DNA from: Jiangella alkaliphila
GTDB lineage: Bacteria; Actinomycetota; Actinomycetes; Jiangellales; Jiangellaceae
Direction of reading: 5' to 3'
Assembly: GCF_900105925.1 (NCBI RefSeq)
Contig: NZ_LT629791.1
Coordinates: 6,480,001-6,544,000, forward strand
Length of the DNA: 64,000 nucleotides
Shown: in pieces, positions 9,589-18,571 of the stretch
How positions within the stretch are numbered: position 1 is the stretch's first letter
Layout of the letters: every line of letters starts with the position of its first letter
The notes under the pieces: model-generated
Database searches by the model: none
What the model was told of the DNA's origin: nothing
What the model saw: only the letters and a program-made list of their open reading frames with translations
Position numbers and translations under genes: made by a program

Positions 9589-12500
9589 ACGACCGTCACC
9601 ACCAGCGTGTCCGCCGTGGTCAGCTCCACGTCGGCGGCAAGCGTGACCAGCACCCGCCCGCCGTCGGCCGTGACGCCGTCGACGTCGAGCCTCCGCCGCC
9701 GCCGGTCGGTGACCACCTCGGCGACGACCTGCCGGCGGCCGGGCCGTTCGGGCACCTCGGTGGCGAACGTGCGCACCCGCAGCCGGCCGTAGCGCACGTC
9801 GACCTCGCTGCGCTGCCGCGTCCCGGTGCGTTGCTGCCGGTACAGGCCCCAGCCCTCGGCGACGGTGAACGCGGCGGCAACGTCGGCGGGGTCGCCGAGC
9901 CGCGGCGCGAAGCCCAGGTGGCCGCGTGGGCCGTGGTACTCGTAGCCGGTGGCGGCCAGGTAGACCGCGTGGCTCATCATCGCGCGGGCGTAGTGGTCGG
10001 AGCACTCGATCTCGTTGTACGGGTTGCGCAGCTCGGCGGTGTAGCGGTCGTGCACCGCGCGGGTCACCGCGAGCGCCTCGTCGGTCATGCCCTCGGCGAA
10101 CAGGTGCGCCGCGAGCTGGTACTCCTGGCCGGTCCAGACCTCGTTGAAGTAGGCGACGAGGCCGGGGTCGCCGTTGCCCGGCGCGGTGTCGGCGCCGCCG
10201 AACGGCCAGGTGCACATGACGGTGCCGGCCTCGCCCTCGGTGCTGTAGGTGCGGCCGCCGACGATGCCGGACTCGTCCTGGTAGGCCTGCGCGTCCGGCA
10301 GGTAGTTGGTGCGCATGAGGTTCGTCAGCGCCGTGCGGGTGTGCTGCTCCTCGAACACGCGCGGCAGGCCGAGCTGGTGGGCGTAGGTCTGGCCGAACAG
10401 CTGGTCGATGTGGCAGCCGCGATTGGAGTTGGTGGCGTCGGCGTGGCCGGGGTCGACGACGTGCTCGTAGTAGCCATAAGTGTCGTTCCAGAGCGCGCTG
10501 TCCAGGTGGGCGCTGCCGGCGTCGGCGAGCGTCCGGCAGCGGGCGGCGAACGCGGTGTCGCCGACGTCGTCGGCCATCTCCGCCGCGGCCCGCAGCGCGG
10601 CGACGTACAGGCCGGTGATCCACGGGATCTCGCCGTACCACGAGGCGTCCAGCGTGTTGTACTGCTCGTCCTCGAGCACGCCGTTCGGAGTGCTGCCGTC
10701 GTGCCTGATCAGGTACTCGGTGGCCTGCTTGACCCGCGGCCAGATGCGGCCGAGGAAGGCGCCGTCGGCGGACATCTGGTGCTCGCGGTAGGTGCGCAGG
10801 ATGTTGCCGCACTGGCCGTCGTGCGCGACCCGCCGGTGCGCCTCGCCGCGGTAGTCGATGGCACCGGTGTCGGCGTGGAAGGCGATGCCGTAGTCGACCC
10901 GCTCGCGGGCGTCGCGCTCCAGCTCGGGGAAGAGCCGGCCGATGGACTGCGCGTAGTTCCACACGTGCGTGCAGGTGCCGTCGCAGCAGTAGATGCCCTC
11001 CCACGCGTAGAACCGGCCGTCGTGGAAGCGCAGGCACGTGCCGGTGGCCACGGTGGACGCCGGGATCAGCGTCCGCTCCAGGAACCAGACCGGCAGCGTG
11101 GCGTCGTCGTACCAGGTGGTCGCGAACGTGTGGGTGGCGGTGGCGAGATCGTCGCCGCGTTGCGCGAGATCGTCGATGACGGCGGCCGCGTCGGCGTAGG
11201 TCTCGCCGTAGTGCCGGCGCAGCGCCGCGGACCCGGCGATGTAGCCGAAGCGGGTGCCGACCTTGGTGAAGTGCCAGGTCAGGGCGAAGCGGACGGTCTG
11301 CTCGTCCCCCGGTTCGAGGGTCACGGGGACGGTGACGGTGCCTGCGAGCGTGCCGCTGCCGCCGTCGACCTCGGGCGGGGCGTCGGCGGAGTCGAACCAC
11401 GCCTCCGGGCTCGACCAGTCGGCGATGGACGGCCGCACGGTGGCGTCGGGCCGGCCGAACACAGCCAGGCCGAAGCTGCCGCCGTCGGGCAGCTCCTCGA
11501 TGGGGCGTTCATTGACGGGGACGTCGGAGAGCCAGATGCGGTCGCAGTTGACGTGCGCCCAGCCGCCGACGCCCTCGTCGTGCAGCTCGAGGACGGCCGT
11601 GCGGCCCTCGTAGGCGCTGACGTCGATGGCCTTGGCCCGCATGACCTCGGAGTTGTGGCCGCTCAGCCGGGCGACCACCTCGCCGTCGACGATGACCTTC
11701 AGGCCGGCGTCGACGCGGTTGCCGCCGGCGAGGTTCGCCGCCAGGTAGCGGCGCTCGAGGGTGAACGGCGCGCTGGTGAGCGTGCCCATGTGGTCGTCGG
11801 CGGGCGGGCCGCCGTCGCGCCAGTTGTGCGAGGTGACGAACCGCTGGCCGGTGACGCCGAGCGGGCCTTCGCGGCGGAAGTAGGCGGGCGCCTCGGCCTC
11901 GGTGACCGGGCCGGACCCGAACGCGGTGCCGGCAGCCGTCCAGGGCGCGTACGTGGTGCGCTCCCAGTCCTCGACGAGGACGTCCGGGCGGGGCGCGGGC
12001 CGGTCGGTGAAGACGATGCGGTCGACGTTGACGTGGCCCCACGCGCCGGTGACGGAGTCGACGATCTCGATGGTGGCGGCGGCGCCCTGATGCGCGGCGA
12101 CGTCCAGCCAGTAGGTGCGCAGCCGCTCCTCGTTCGCGCCGTCCGCCGAGGCGACGACCTCGCCGCCGACCAGCACGTTCAGGCAGGTGGCGCCCGCGTG
12201 GTCGCCGCCGCCGACGCGGACCACGATGCTCGCGCGCTCGACGGTGAACTCGGGGCTGGTGAGCCGGCCCTGGTGCGCGTCGGCCTCGAAGACGTCCTCG
12301 CCGTCGCGGAAGTGGTGCGAGGTGACGAACCGGCCGCCGCTGACGCCGATCGGGCCGCCGTTCAGCAGGTACCCGGGCAGTTGTTCGACGGTGACCGGCC
12401 CGGCGCCGAACGCGGTGCCGTCGGCCGTCCAGGGGGCGTAGGTGTCGCGCTCCCAGTCCTCGAACACGACGTCCGGGCGCTCCGGCTGCGGGCCGTCATC

Positions 12501-13328
12501 GGTGACCGCGGAGTGGACGAGCCCGGCGGCGGCGTGGGTGTCGGTGAGGGCGCCGGTCCGCAGCAGGATCGGCTGGGTGTGCCGGCTGTCGAGGCAGACC
12601 GGGTTCTCCGCGACGCCGAGGAGCTGCGCGCTGACGGTGCGCTCGGACCGGTTGCGCAGCGTGTACTCGAAGACGGTGGCCGGCAGCGACGAGTCCGCGA
12701 CGTTGGTCGGCACGAACGGCGAGAACGCGTCGAGGTCCACCTCCAGCGGGCAGTCGTCGTCGCGCAGCTCCACGTGGCCGATGGGGTACCGGCCGCTGAA
12801 CCGGACGTCGCCGAAGCCGGCGCCGTCCAGGCTGCGCGTGGTGGAGGCGTCGCCGTCGTCGCTCCAGCGCAGGGCGAAGCCGGTGGTGAAGACCGGGTCG
12901 AACTCGAGCGGGTCGGCGTAGTGCAGGCCCTGCCAGTCGTCGCCGCCGTAGCGGAAGCTGTCGGCGTTGAAGATGTCCCACAGCCAGGCCCGGCCGTCGC
13001 CCGCGAGGTACACCTGGCCGGTGCACGCGCCGCCGACCGGCATCCCGACGCGGCGCAGGGCCGGGCCGGTGACCTCGGTCGCCGTGCCGCGCGCGGCGAT
13101 GGCGTCCAGCCAGCGCCGGTCGAGCTGCGTCGTGGCCGGGACGGCGCGGGTGTTCATGGTGGCCTGGGCGCTGTTCGGCCAGAGCCCGAGCGCGGCGGCG
13201 CCCGCGCCGGCGGCCCCGACGGCCGAGAGCGCGATGAACGAGCGCCGGCTCAGGCCGTCCGGCTCGCAGGAACCACCGCCGCAGCAGTCCGCGGACTCCG
13301 GTGTCGTCGGGGTGAGCTCGATGCCCAT
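9585..13328 (-). CDS. Secreted Tat-dependent GH116-type glycoside hydrolase with two inserted beta-sandwich modules
   Basis: 1247-aa predicted extracellular glycosidase of the GBA2/GH116 group, whose known activities are beta-glucosidase and beta-xylosidase. A twin-arginine signal (SRRSFIALSAVG, Arg 28-29) follows a Cys-rich start (CCGGGSC). The GH116 N-terminal domain spans about 90-690. It is interrupted by two similar modules (about 286-443 and 449-602), each starting EDWER and ending WGHVN or WAHVN before a D-R-I segment. They resemble sandwich modules appended to levanase-type enzymes. The (alpha/alpha)6 catalytic domain (about 760-1150) shows THVWNYAQSIGRLFPELER and QYNTLDASWYGEI. The start is at 13328 (GGAGG 8 nt upstream). 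It is the first gene of the operon. Confidence 0.85.
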   Translation of the reverse strand: MGIELTPTTPESADCCGGGSCEPDGLSRRSFIALSAVGAAGAGAAALGLWPNSAQATMNTRAVPATTQLDRRWLDAIAARGTATEVTGPALRRVGMPVGGACTGQVYLAGDGRAWLWDIFNADSFRYGGDDWQGLHYADPLEFDPVFTTGFALRWSDDGDASTTRSLDGAGFGDVRFSGRYPIGHVELRDDDCPLEVDLDAFSPFVPTNVADSSLPATVFEYTLRNRSERTVSAQLLGVAENPVCLDSRHTQPILLRTGALTDTHAAAGLVHSAVTDDGPQPERPDVVFEDWERDTYAPWTADGTAFGAGPVTVEQLPGYLLNGGPIGVSGGRFVTSHHFRDGEDVFEADAHQGRLTSPEFTVERASIVVRVGGGDHAGATCLNVLVGGEVVASADGANEERLRTYWLDVAAHQGAAATIEIVDSVTGAWGHVNVDRIVFTDRPAPRPDVLVEDWERTTYAPWTAAGTAFGSGPVTEAEAPAYFRREGPLGVTGQRFVTSHNWRDGGPPADDHMGTLTSAPFTLERRYLAANLAGGNRVDAGLKVIVDGEVVARLSGHNSEVMRAKAIDVSAYEGRTAVLELHDEGVGGWAHVNCDRIWLSDVPVNERPIEELPDGGSFGLAVFGRPDATVRPSIADWSSPEAWFDSADAPPEVDGGSGTLAGTVTVPVTLEPGDEQTVRFALTWHFTKVGTRFGYIAGSAALRRHYGETYADAAAVIDDLAQRGDDLATATHTFATTWYDDATLPVWFLERTLIPASTVATGTCLRFHDGRFYAWEGIYCCDGTCTHVWNYAQSIGRLFPELERDARERVDYGIAFHADTGAIDYRGEAHRRVAHDGQCGNILRTYREHQMSADGAFLGRIWPRVKQATEYLIRHDGSTPNGVLEDEQYNTLDASWYGEIPWITGLYVAALRAAAEMADDVGDTAFAARCRTLADAGSAHLDSALWNDTYGYYEHVVDPGHADATNSNRGCHIDQLFGQTYAHQLGLPRVFEEQHTRTALTNLMRTNYLPDAQAYQDESGIVGGRTYSTEGEAGTVMCTWPFGGADTAPGNGDPGLVAYFNEVWTGQEYQLAAHLFAEGMTDEALAVTRAVHDRYTAELRNPYNEIECSDHYARAMMSHAVYLAATGYEYHGPRGHLGFAPRLGDPADVAAAFTVAEGWGLYRQQRTGTRQRSEVDVRYGRLRVRTFATEVPERPGRRQVVAEVVTDRRRRRLDVDGVTADGGRVLVTLAADVELTTADTLVVTVV

Positions 13329-13359
13329 TCGCGTCCTCCGCGGGGTGGGACGGCCGGCT

Positions 13360-13408
13360 GAGAAATCGATTGCTGCGTAATCTAGGGGGTTCGTGACATT
13401 TGTGTCAA
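13360..13408 (-). promoter_or_regulatory. Promoter and LacI-type operator of the glycan operon
   Basis: On the minus strand there is a TTGACA -35 box (13403-13408), an 18-nt spacer and a TAGATT -10 box (13379-13384). The 14-mer holding the palindrome AATCGATT (13364-13371) lies across the expected transcription start, where a repressor would block initiation. The -35 box is also the right half of GTGACA-N4-TGTCAA (13393-13408), a motif seen again before the two S15 peptidase genes. Confidence 0.65.
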
Positions 13409-13533
13409 TGGCGGATTACAGGCGGGGTGTCAGCTCGTCGGCGGCAGTGTCGGCAGAGAGGTCACGGACGAGGTCAGGATCGGGCCCGGCGCGCCCGGCT
13501 TGACGCATGCCGATATGGGCATACGATGCTGCC

Positions 13534-13878
13534 ATGGCACGAGCAGCGACGACGTCGGACGTCTTCAACGCGATCGCCGAGCCGCGGCGCCGGGAGATCC
13601 TGGTGCTGCTGCGGGCGGGCGAGCGGCCGGTGACCGAGCTGGCCCAGGAGCTGGGGATGACCCAGCCGGGGGCGTCCAAACACCTGCGGGTGCTCCGCGA
13701 GGTCGGGCTGGTGCGCGACCGCAGGGCGGGCAAGCAGCGCCTGTACGGCCTCGACGCCCGCGGGCTGCGGCCGGTCCACGAGTGGGCCGGCGGGTTCGAG
13801 CGGTTCTGGAACGAGAGCTTCGACCGGCTGGACGCGTACGTGCAGGACCTGAAGCAGGCACGGCAGGAGGAGTACTGA
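13534..13878 (+). CDS. ArsR-family transcriptional regulator
   Basis: 114-aa winged-helix DNA-binding protein of the metal-site-free ArsR subgroup that accompanies SRPBCC genes. It starts TTSDVFNAIAEPRRREILVLL and has recognition helix MTQPGASKHLRVL. The ATG at 13534 is chosen over 13507 because a TTGACG/TACGAT promoter (13500-13505, 13522-13527, 16-nt spacer) would start transcription at or near it, giving a leaderless mRNA. Its stop overlaps the next start (TGATG). It probably autoregulates this three-gene operon. Confidence 0.9.
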   Translation: MARAATTSDVFNAIAEPRRREILVLLRAGERPVTELAQELGMTQPGASKHLRVLREVGLVRDRRAGKQRLYGLDARGLRPVHEWAGGFERFWNESFDRLDAYVQDLKQARQEEY

Positions 13879-14354
13879 TGAGCGCGACGGCCGACCGCGA
13901 GATCGTCATCTCCCGGGTCATCGACGCCCCGCGAGAGCTGGTGTTCGAGGCGTTCACCGAGGTGCGGCACCTGTCGCGGTGGTGGGGTCCGGCGGGGTTC
14001 AGCACGACCACGCAGGCGTTCGAGTTCCGCGTCGGCGGTGAGTGGGCCTTCGTGATGCACGGACCGGACGGCACCGACTACCCCGAGTGGATCTCCTGGA
14101 CCGAGATCGCCCCGCCGGAGCGGATCGCGCTGCTGCACGGCGAGTCCCGCGACGACCCGAACGCCTTCGAGTCGTCCCTGACGTTCCGGCCCGACGGCGC
14201 GGCGACCCGGATCGAGCTGCGCACGCTGTTCCGCACCAAGGAACAGCGCGACGAGGCGGTCGAGAAGTACCACGCGATCGAGGGCGGCCGGCAGACCCTG
14301 AGCAACCTGGCCGCCTACGTCACCGAGAACGTTCGCAAGGGAGTGGAGGACTGA
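13878..14354 (+). CDS. SRPBCC / AHSA1-family protein
   Basis: 158-aa START-like ligand-binding fold protein of the AHSA1 group. Typical features are DAPRELVFEAFTEVRHLSRWWGP at the N-terminus, then GGEWAFVMHGPDG and a C-terminal amphipathic helix (EGGRQTLSNLAAYV). The start overlaps the ArsR stop by one base and the stop overlaps the next start, so the three genes are tightly coupled. The function of such ArsR-partner SRPBCC proteins is not known. Binding of a small hydrophobic ligand is only an inference from the fold. Confidence 0.9.
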   Translation: MSATADREIVISRVIDAPRELVFEAFTEVRHLSRWWGPAGFSTTTQAFEFRVGGEWAFVMHGPDGTDYPEWISWTEIAPPERIALLHGESRDDPNAFESSLTFRPDGAATRIELRTLFRTKEQRDEAVEKYHAIEGGRQTLSNLAAYVTENVRKGVED

Positions 14355-14974
14355 TGGCCGGGAAGGTGTTCTTCAGCGTGTCGATGTCGCTGGACGGCTA
14401 CATCGCGCCCGAGTCCCTCGAGGACCTGATGGGGCAGCAGTGGGTGGAACTGCAGCGGTGGGCCTTCCCGCTGCGGTTCTTCCGGGAGAACCTCAAGCTC
14501 GGCGAGGGCGGCGAGGAGGGGCGCGACAACGACATCGCGCGCGAGACGTTCGAACGCACCGGCGCGAGCGTCATGGGCAAGCGCATGTTCGACGCCGGCG
14601 AGCGGATGTGGCCGGAGGAGGCGCCGTTCCACACCCCGGTGTTCGTCGTGACGCACGAGAAGCGCGACCCCTGGGAGCGGCCCGGCGGGACCACCTTCCA
14701 CTTCGTCAACGACGGCATCGAGCCCGCGCTCGGCCTGGCCCGCGAGGCCGCCGGCGACCGTGACGTCCGCATCGCCGGCGGCGGCGCGACGATCCTGCAG
14801 TACGTGAACGCCGGCCTGGTCGACGAGTTCTCGGTCGCGCTCTCACCCGTGCTGTTCGGCGCCGGGATCCGCCTGTTCGAGGGCGTCGATGCGGGCCGCG
14901 TGGCCCTGGTGCCGGTCGGCGCGGAGCCCTCCCCCAGGGTGACGCACCTGACCTACGCCGTCCGGGAGCGGTAG
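14354..14974 (+). CDS. Dihydrofolate reductase / RibD C-terminal family protein
   Basis: 206-aa protein with the NAD(P)H-binding reductase fold of the RibD_C family: SMSLDGYIAPE at the N-terminus, a central ASVMGKRMFDAGE and the nucleotide-binding segment VRIAGGGATILQYVNAGLVDEF. It is most likely a stand-alone reductase of unknown substrate rather than a true folate or riboflavin enzyme. It is the last gene of the ArsR/SRPBCC operon, joined by a TGATG overlap at 14352-14356. Confidence 0.88.
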   Translation: MAGKVFFSVSMSLDGYIAPESLEDLMGQQWVELQRWAFPLRFFRENLKLGEGGEEGRDNDIARETFERTGASVMGKRMFDAGERMWPEEAPFHTPVFVVTHEKRDPWERPGGTTFHFVNDGIEPALGLAREAAGDRDVRIAGGGATILQYVNAGLVDEFSVALSPVLFGAGIRLFEGVDAGRVALVPVGAEPSPRVTHLTYAVRER

Positions 14975-15388
14975 GCGCCCGACTGACGGCGGACGCGAAG
15001 GAACACCCACGCGGTTGGCACGAAGGCGGTCCTCACGCGAGCGCTTCTCCGCCGGGACGACCAGCCCACCTGCTGGATGGCCAGGAAGGAGCCGTGAGGA
15101 ATCTTCGGCGGCCGTCGATCTCGCCGCGACGCTCAACCGCCTTGGTAGGCCTGGTCGTCGTACGAGACCGGGCATATCGGGCGCCGCCACGACGACCAGC
15201 CTTGCCAAGGGCGGCGCCGAGCCGTCAGCGCGTGGAGCGCGCAGGAAAATCTCCCGGCCCGGCGACAGCCGGAAGCGCAACAGTCTCCATCACACCAGCA
15301 AACGGTTGATGATCATGGGTTTCCCCGGTGTGCAACCGCGGCCGCGACAACGAGAGTATGCCCGTCGCCTGACCCACCCGACGGCGGC
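14975..15388. other. 414-bp convergent intergenic region with an imperfect inverted repeat
   Basis: The region lies between two genes that converge. The short ORFs in it have no recognisable protein features. It holds an inverted repeat of 22-nt arms (15140-15161 with 15189-15210, three mismatches, the inner 11 bp CTGGTCGTCGT perfect) that could terminate transcription from both sides. Confidence 0.5.
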
Positions 15389-16921
15389 TCAGCCAGGCAG
15401 GCGGGCCAGCGCCGCGTCGAGCCGGGCGAGGGTCCGGTCGCGCCCGAGCAGCTCCAGCGACTCGAACAGCGGCGGCGAGACCCGGCGGCCGGTGACGGCG
15501 ACGCGGACTGGGCCGAAGGCGTGCTTGGGCTTCAGGCCGAGCTCCTCGACCAGCGCCGACCGCAGCCCGGCCTCGATCGACTCCGTCGTCCACTTCTCGT
15601 CCTCGGCCAGCCGGTCCCGCGCGGCGCGCAGCACGGGCCGGGCGTCCGCCGTCAGCACCTTGGCGACGGCGTCCTCGTCGAAGGCGACCGGGCCGGGGGC
15701 GAACAGGAAGCCGAGCATGCCGACCGCCTCGTCGAGCACCGTCATGCGCTCCTGGACGAGCGGGGTCGCGGCCCGCAGCAGCTCCATCGACTCCGCCGGC
15801 ACGGGCGACGCCAGCACCCCGGCCGCCTGCAGGTACGGCACCATCCGCTCCGCCAGGTCGTCCGGCGACAGCCGCCGCAGCCACACCCCGTTGATAGCCT
15901 CGGCCTTCTTGAGGTCGAACCGGGCCGACGCGGAGTTGACGCGGGTGACGTCGAAGGCGGCGGCCATCTCGTCCATGGAGAAGACCTCGCGGTCGTCGCC
16001 GATCGACCAGCCGAGCAGGGCGAGGTAGTTGAGCAGGCCCTCGGGCAGGAAGCCGCGGTCGCGGTAGAGCTGCAGCGACGACTCGGGGTCGCGCTTGGAC
16101 AGCTTGCGGTTGCCCTCGCCGGTGACCAGCGGCAGGTGCCCGAACCGCGGCAGCGGCCCGGACGCCACGCCGATGTCGCGCAGCGCCTGGTGCAGCACCA
16201 GCTGCCGCGGCGTCGACGACAGCAGGTCCTCGCCACGCAGCACGTGGGTGATGCCCATGACGGCGTCGTCGACGGGGTTGACCAGCGGGTAGAGCGGCTG
16301 GCCGTTGGCCCGGACGATGACGTAGTCGAACAGGTTGAACCGGTCGACGGTGATCTCGCCGCGGATGAGGTCGACGAACGTGACGTCCTGGTCGGGCATC
16401 CGCAGCCGCAGGACGGGCTGGCGGCCCTCCTCGACGTAGGCGGCCACCTGTTCCGCCGTCAGCGTGCGGCACTTGCCGTCGTACCCGCTCGGCTTCCCGG
16501 CCGCCCGGGCCGCCTCGCGCCGCTCGTCCAGCTCCTCCGGCGTGCAGTAGCAGTGGTAGGCGCGCCCGGTCTCGAGCAGCTTCGCCGCGACGGAGGCGTA
16601 GGTGTCGTGCCGCTCCGACTGCCGGTACGGCGCGTACGGCCCGCCGATGTCGGGCCCCTCGTCCCAGTGCAGCCCGAGCCAGCGCAGCGCCTCGAGCATC
16701 GCCTCGTAGGACTCCTCGCTGTCGCGCGCGGCGTCGGTGTCCTCGATGCGGAACACGAACGTGCCGCCGAAGTGGCGCGAGAACGCGGAGTTGTAGAGCG
16801 CGGTGCGGATCACCCCCACGTGCGGGTTGCCCGTGGGCGACGGGGAGTAGCGCACGCGGACGTCGGCGGGTGCGACGTCACCGAGAACGAGAGCGTCAGA
16901 CGAGCCGGCGCCGTCAGTCAC
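15389..16921 (-). CDS. gltX: Glutamyl-tRNA synthetase
   Basis: 510-aa class I aminoacyl-tRNA synthetase charging tRNA-Glu. The HIGH-like motif appears as [11 protein letters not shown] (residues about 26-36) and the KMSKS-like loop as KLSKRDP near residue 280. In between are RIEDTD and the tRNA-binding GPYRQS-type segment. Length is normal. The start is GTG at 16921, with AAGGTG 8 nt upstream. The presence of tRNA-Glu and tRNA-Gln 14 kb away in the same window is typical of actinobacteria. Whether it also makes Glu-tRNA-Gln cannot be judged. Confidence 0.97.
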   Translation of the reverse strand: MTDGAGSSDALVLGDVAPADVRVRYSPSPTGNPHVGVIRTALYNSAFSRHFGGTFVFRIEDTDAARDSEESYEAMLEALRWLGLHWDEGPDIGGPYAPYRQSERHDTYASVAAKLLETGRAYHCYCTPEELDERREAARAAGKPSGYDGKCRTLTAEQVAAYVEEGRQPVLRLRMPDQDVTFVDLIRGEITVDRFNLFDYVIVRANGQPLYPLVNPVDDAVMGITHVLRGEDLLSSTPRQLVLHQALRDIGVASGPLPRFGHLPLVTGEGNRKLSKRDPESSLQLYRDRGFLPEGLLNYLALLGWSIGDDREVFSMDEMAAAFDVTRVNSASARFDLKKAEAINGVWLRRLSPDDLAERMVPYLQAAGVLASPVPAESMELLRAATPLVQERMTVLDEAVGMLGFLFAPGPVAFDEDAVAKVLTADARPVLRAARDRLAEDEKWTTESIEAGLRSALVEELGLKPKHAFGPVRVAVTGRRVSPPLFESLELLGRDRTLARLDAALARLPG

Positions 16922-16977
16922 AGCAGATCACCTTGGGTTCTGTTCGATTCGAGCAGGAGATGCACCGCAGGTTACCG

Positions 16978-17760
16978 TCACTCCGCGGCGACGACGGGGT
17001 TGGCGAGCACGCCGATGCCCTCGACGGTGACGGCGACGTGGTCGCCCGCGACGATCGGGCCGACGCCGGCCGGCGTGCCGGTGAGGATGACGTCGCCGGG
17101 CAGCAGGGTGAACGCCGCGCTGATGTACTCGACCAGCGTCGCGACGTCGAAGATCAGCTGCGACGTGCGGCCGCTCTGCCGCTCCTCACCGCCGACCCGG
17201 CAGCGCACCGCGAGGTCGCCCGGGTCGAGGTCGGTCTCGATCCACGGGCCGAGCGGGCAGAACGTGTCGAAGCCCTTGGCCCGGGCCCACTGGTTGTCCT
17301 TCTGCTGCAGGTCGCGCGCGGTGACGTCGTTGCCGCAGGTGTAGCCGAAGATCACTTCGGCGACGCGGTCGCGCGGCACCGACTTGGCGATGCGCCCGAT
17401 GACGACGGCCAGCTCGGCCTCGTGGTGCACCTCGCTGGACTGCGGCGGCAGCACGATCGGCTCGTCCGGCCCGATGACCGACGTGTTCGGCTTGAGGAAG
17501 AGCAGCGGCTCCTCCGGGAGCGGGTTGGACAGCTCCGCGGCGTGGTCGGCGTAGTTGCGCCCGACGCCGATGACCTTGCTGCGCGGGATGACCGGCGCCA
17601 GCAGCCGGACGTCCTCGAGCGCCAGCTTCTCGCCGGTCAGCTGCGGCGTCCGGTACAGCGGGTCGCCCTCGAGCACCGCGATGACGGTCGCTCCGCTGTC
17701 GTCCTGCCCCACCGCGCCGAAGCGTGGGTCGTCCCCCGTGGTGAACCTCGCGATACGCAC
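16978..17760 (-). CDS. Fumarylacetoacetate hydrolase family protein
   Basis: 260-aa FAH-fold metal-dependent hydrolase or decarboxylase. Metal ligands are visible in EVHHEAELAVVIGR and GNDVTARDLQ. Other family blocks are SKVIGVGRNYADHAAE, FLKPNTSVIGP and GDVILTGTPAGVGP. GTG at 17760 (product beginning VRIARF) is chosen because this N-terminus is the usual one, and TACCCT lies 7 nt upstream as a -10 box, suggesting a leaderless mRNA. It is followed by gltX 57 bp upstream on the same strand order, but no clear operon link is seen. The exact substrate is unknown. Confidence 0.9.
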   Translation of the reverse strand: MRIARFTTGDDPRFGAVGQDDSGATVIAVLEGDPLYRTPQLTGEKLALEDVRLLAPVIPRSKVIGVGRNYADHAAELSNPLPEEPLLFLKPNTSVIGPDEPIVLPPQSSEVHHEAELAVVIGRIAKSVPRDRVAEVIFGYTCGNDVTARDLQQKDNQWARAKGFDTFCPLGPWIETDLDPGDLAVRCRVGGEERQSGRTSQLIFDVATLVEYISAAFTLLPGDVILTGTPAGVGPIVAGDHVAVTVEGIGVLANPVVAAE

Positions 17761-17942
17761 GCTGGTGAGGGTATCTCGGCGGCGGACCACCCATCGGAGA
17801 CCCTAGCCATGAACCGGGCGCGCCCTGTGCGCCGTCGCCCGCCTGCCTGGTGAGTTCACGGCGCGACCGGGGATCGCCGTTGTGAGCGGGCGGCTGAGGG
17901 CGATAGGCTTAGGTCAGCTGAGGGCAGTAGCCCGAAGAAGTG

Positions 17943-17979
17943 AGCCCCGGACTTGGCCGGACGACCAGGCGCCGGGGCT
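17943..17979 (-). terminator. Hairpin downstream of the DUF3800-like gene
   Basis: Arms AGCCCCGG (17943-17950) and CCGGGGCT (17972-17979) enclose 21 nt. They lie 9 bp past the stop of the leftward gene ending at 17989. No long T run follows. Confidence 0.5.
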
Positions 17980-17988
17980 TCGCGCTCT

Positions 17989-18516
17989 TCACAGGACCTC
18001 CACGACTCGCTTCACGACGGTGGCGACCTTCGGCCGCCACTCACCCTGCCGACCGTACGCCCACGCGACGGCGTCCGGGATCCAGAGCAGTGGCTCCGCG
18101 TGCGGGCGCTCGTGGAGGTACTCGAACGCACCAGGCCGCCCGGCTTTCTGCAGGCTGTCGAACAACAGCCGCCGGTCATGAACGTCCTGACCCACCTGCG
18201 CCTCGAGGACGAGTCGCTCGACCTCCGCCGCGACGAGGTCAGGAACGAGGGTGCGGATGATCTCGGCCCGGCCGTCGCGGATCGGCTTGCGCCGCGTCAC
18301 GTAGACGACCGCCTCGACCGGTTGCGCACAGACCACGCTGAGAATCCGTCGCCGCCGCTGATCCGACTCGTCGTTCATGTGGAGACGCCCGGCTCCCTTC
18401 GCGACGAGCGACCGCATGGCTCGCCGGACCTCGCCTGCGTGCGCCGGCCGGATCGTCACCACGCACAGCAGATACCCCTGTCGGCTGGACTCGTCGGCGA
18501 AGGCATGGAGGGGCAT
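17989..18516 (-). CDS. Small DUF3800-like (RNase H-fold?) protein
   Basis: 175-aa soluble protein. The N-terminus MPLHAFADESSRQGYLL resembles the FIDES/YIDES start of DUF3800 proteins, and later acidic or polar conserved-looking stretches (VERLVLEAQVGQD, WIPDAVAWAYGR) fit that fold. Assignment is by pattern only. DUF3800 proteins are uncharacterised and often found near mobile elements. ATG at 18516 is chosen because the upstream frame is low-quality shadow sequence. It diverges from the gene starting at 18572, with only 55 bp between them. Confidence 0.6.
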   Translation of the reverse strand: MPLHAFADESSRQGYLLCVVTIRPAHAGEVRRAMRSLVAKGAGRLHMNDESDQRRRRILSVVCAQPVEAVVYVTRRKPIRDGRAEIIRTLVPDLVAAEVERLVLEAQVGQDVHDRRLLFDSLQKAGRPGAFEYLHERPHAEPLLWIPDAVAWAYGRQGEWRPKVATVVKRVVEVL

Positions 18517-18571
18517 TGCCGCAGAGTACGACTCAACGCCGACAACGTGTGCCGGCGAATACGCTGGGAGG

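Noticed and set aside
9831..13361. Long rightward frame opposite the GH116 gene
   Set aside because: Same shadow composition and no motifs. The minus strand is clearly coding.
14843..15280. 145-codon leftward frame in the 14975-15388 gap
   Set aside because: Half lies opposite the RibD-like gene and the product has no recognisable features or start signal.
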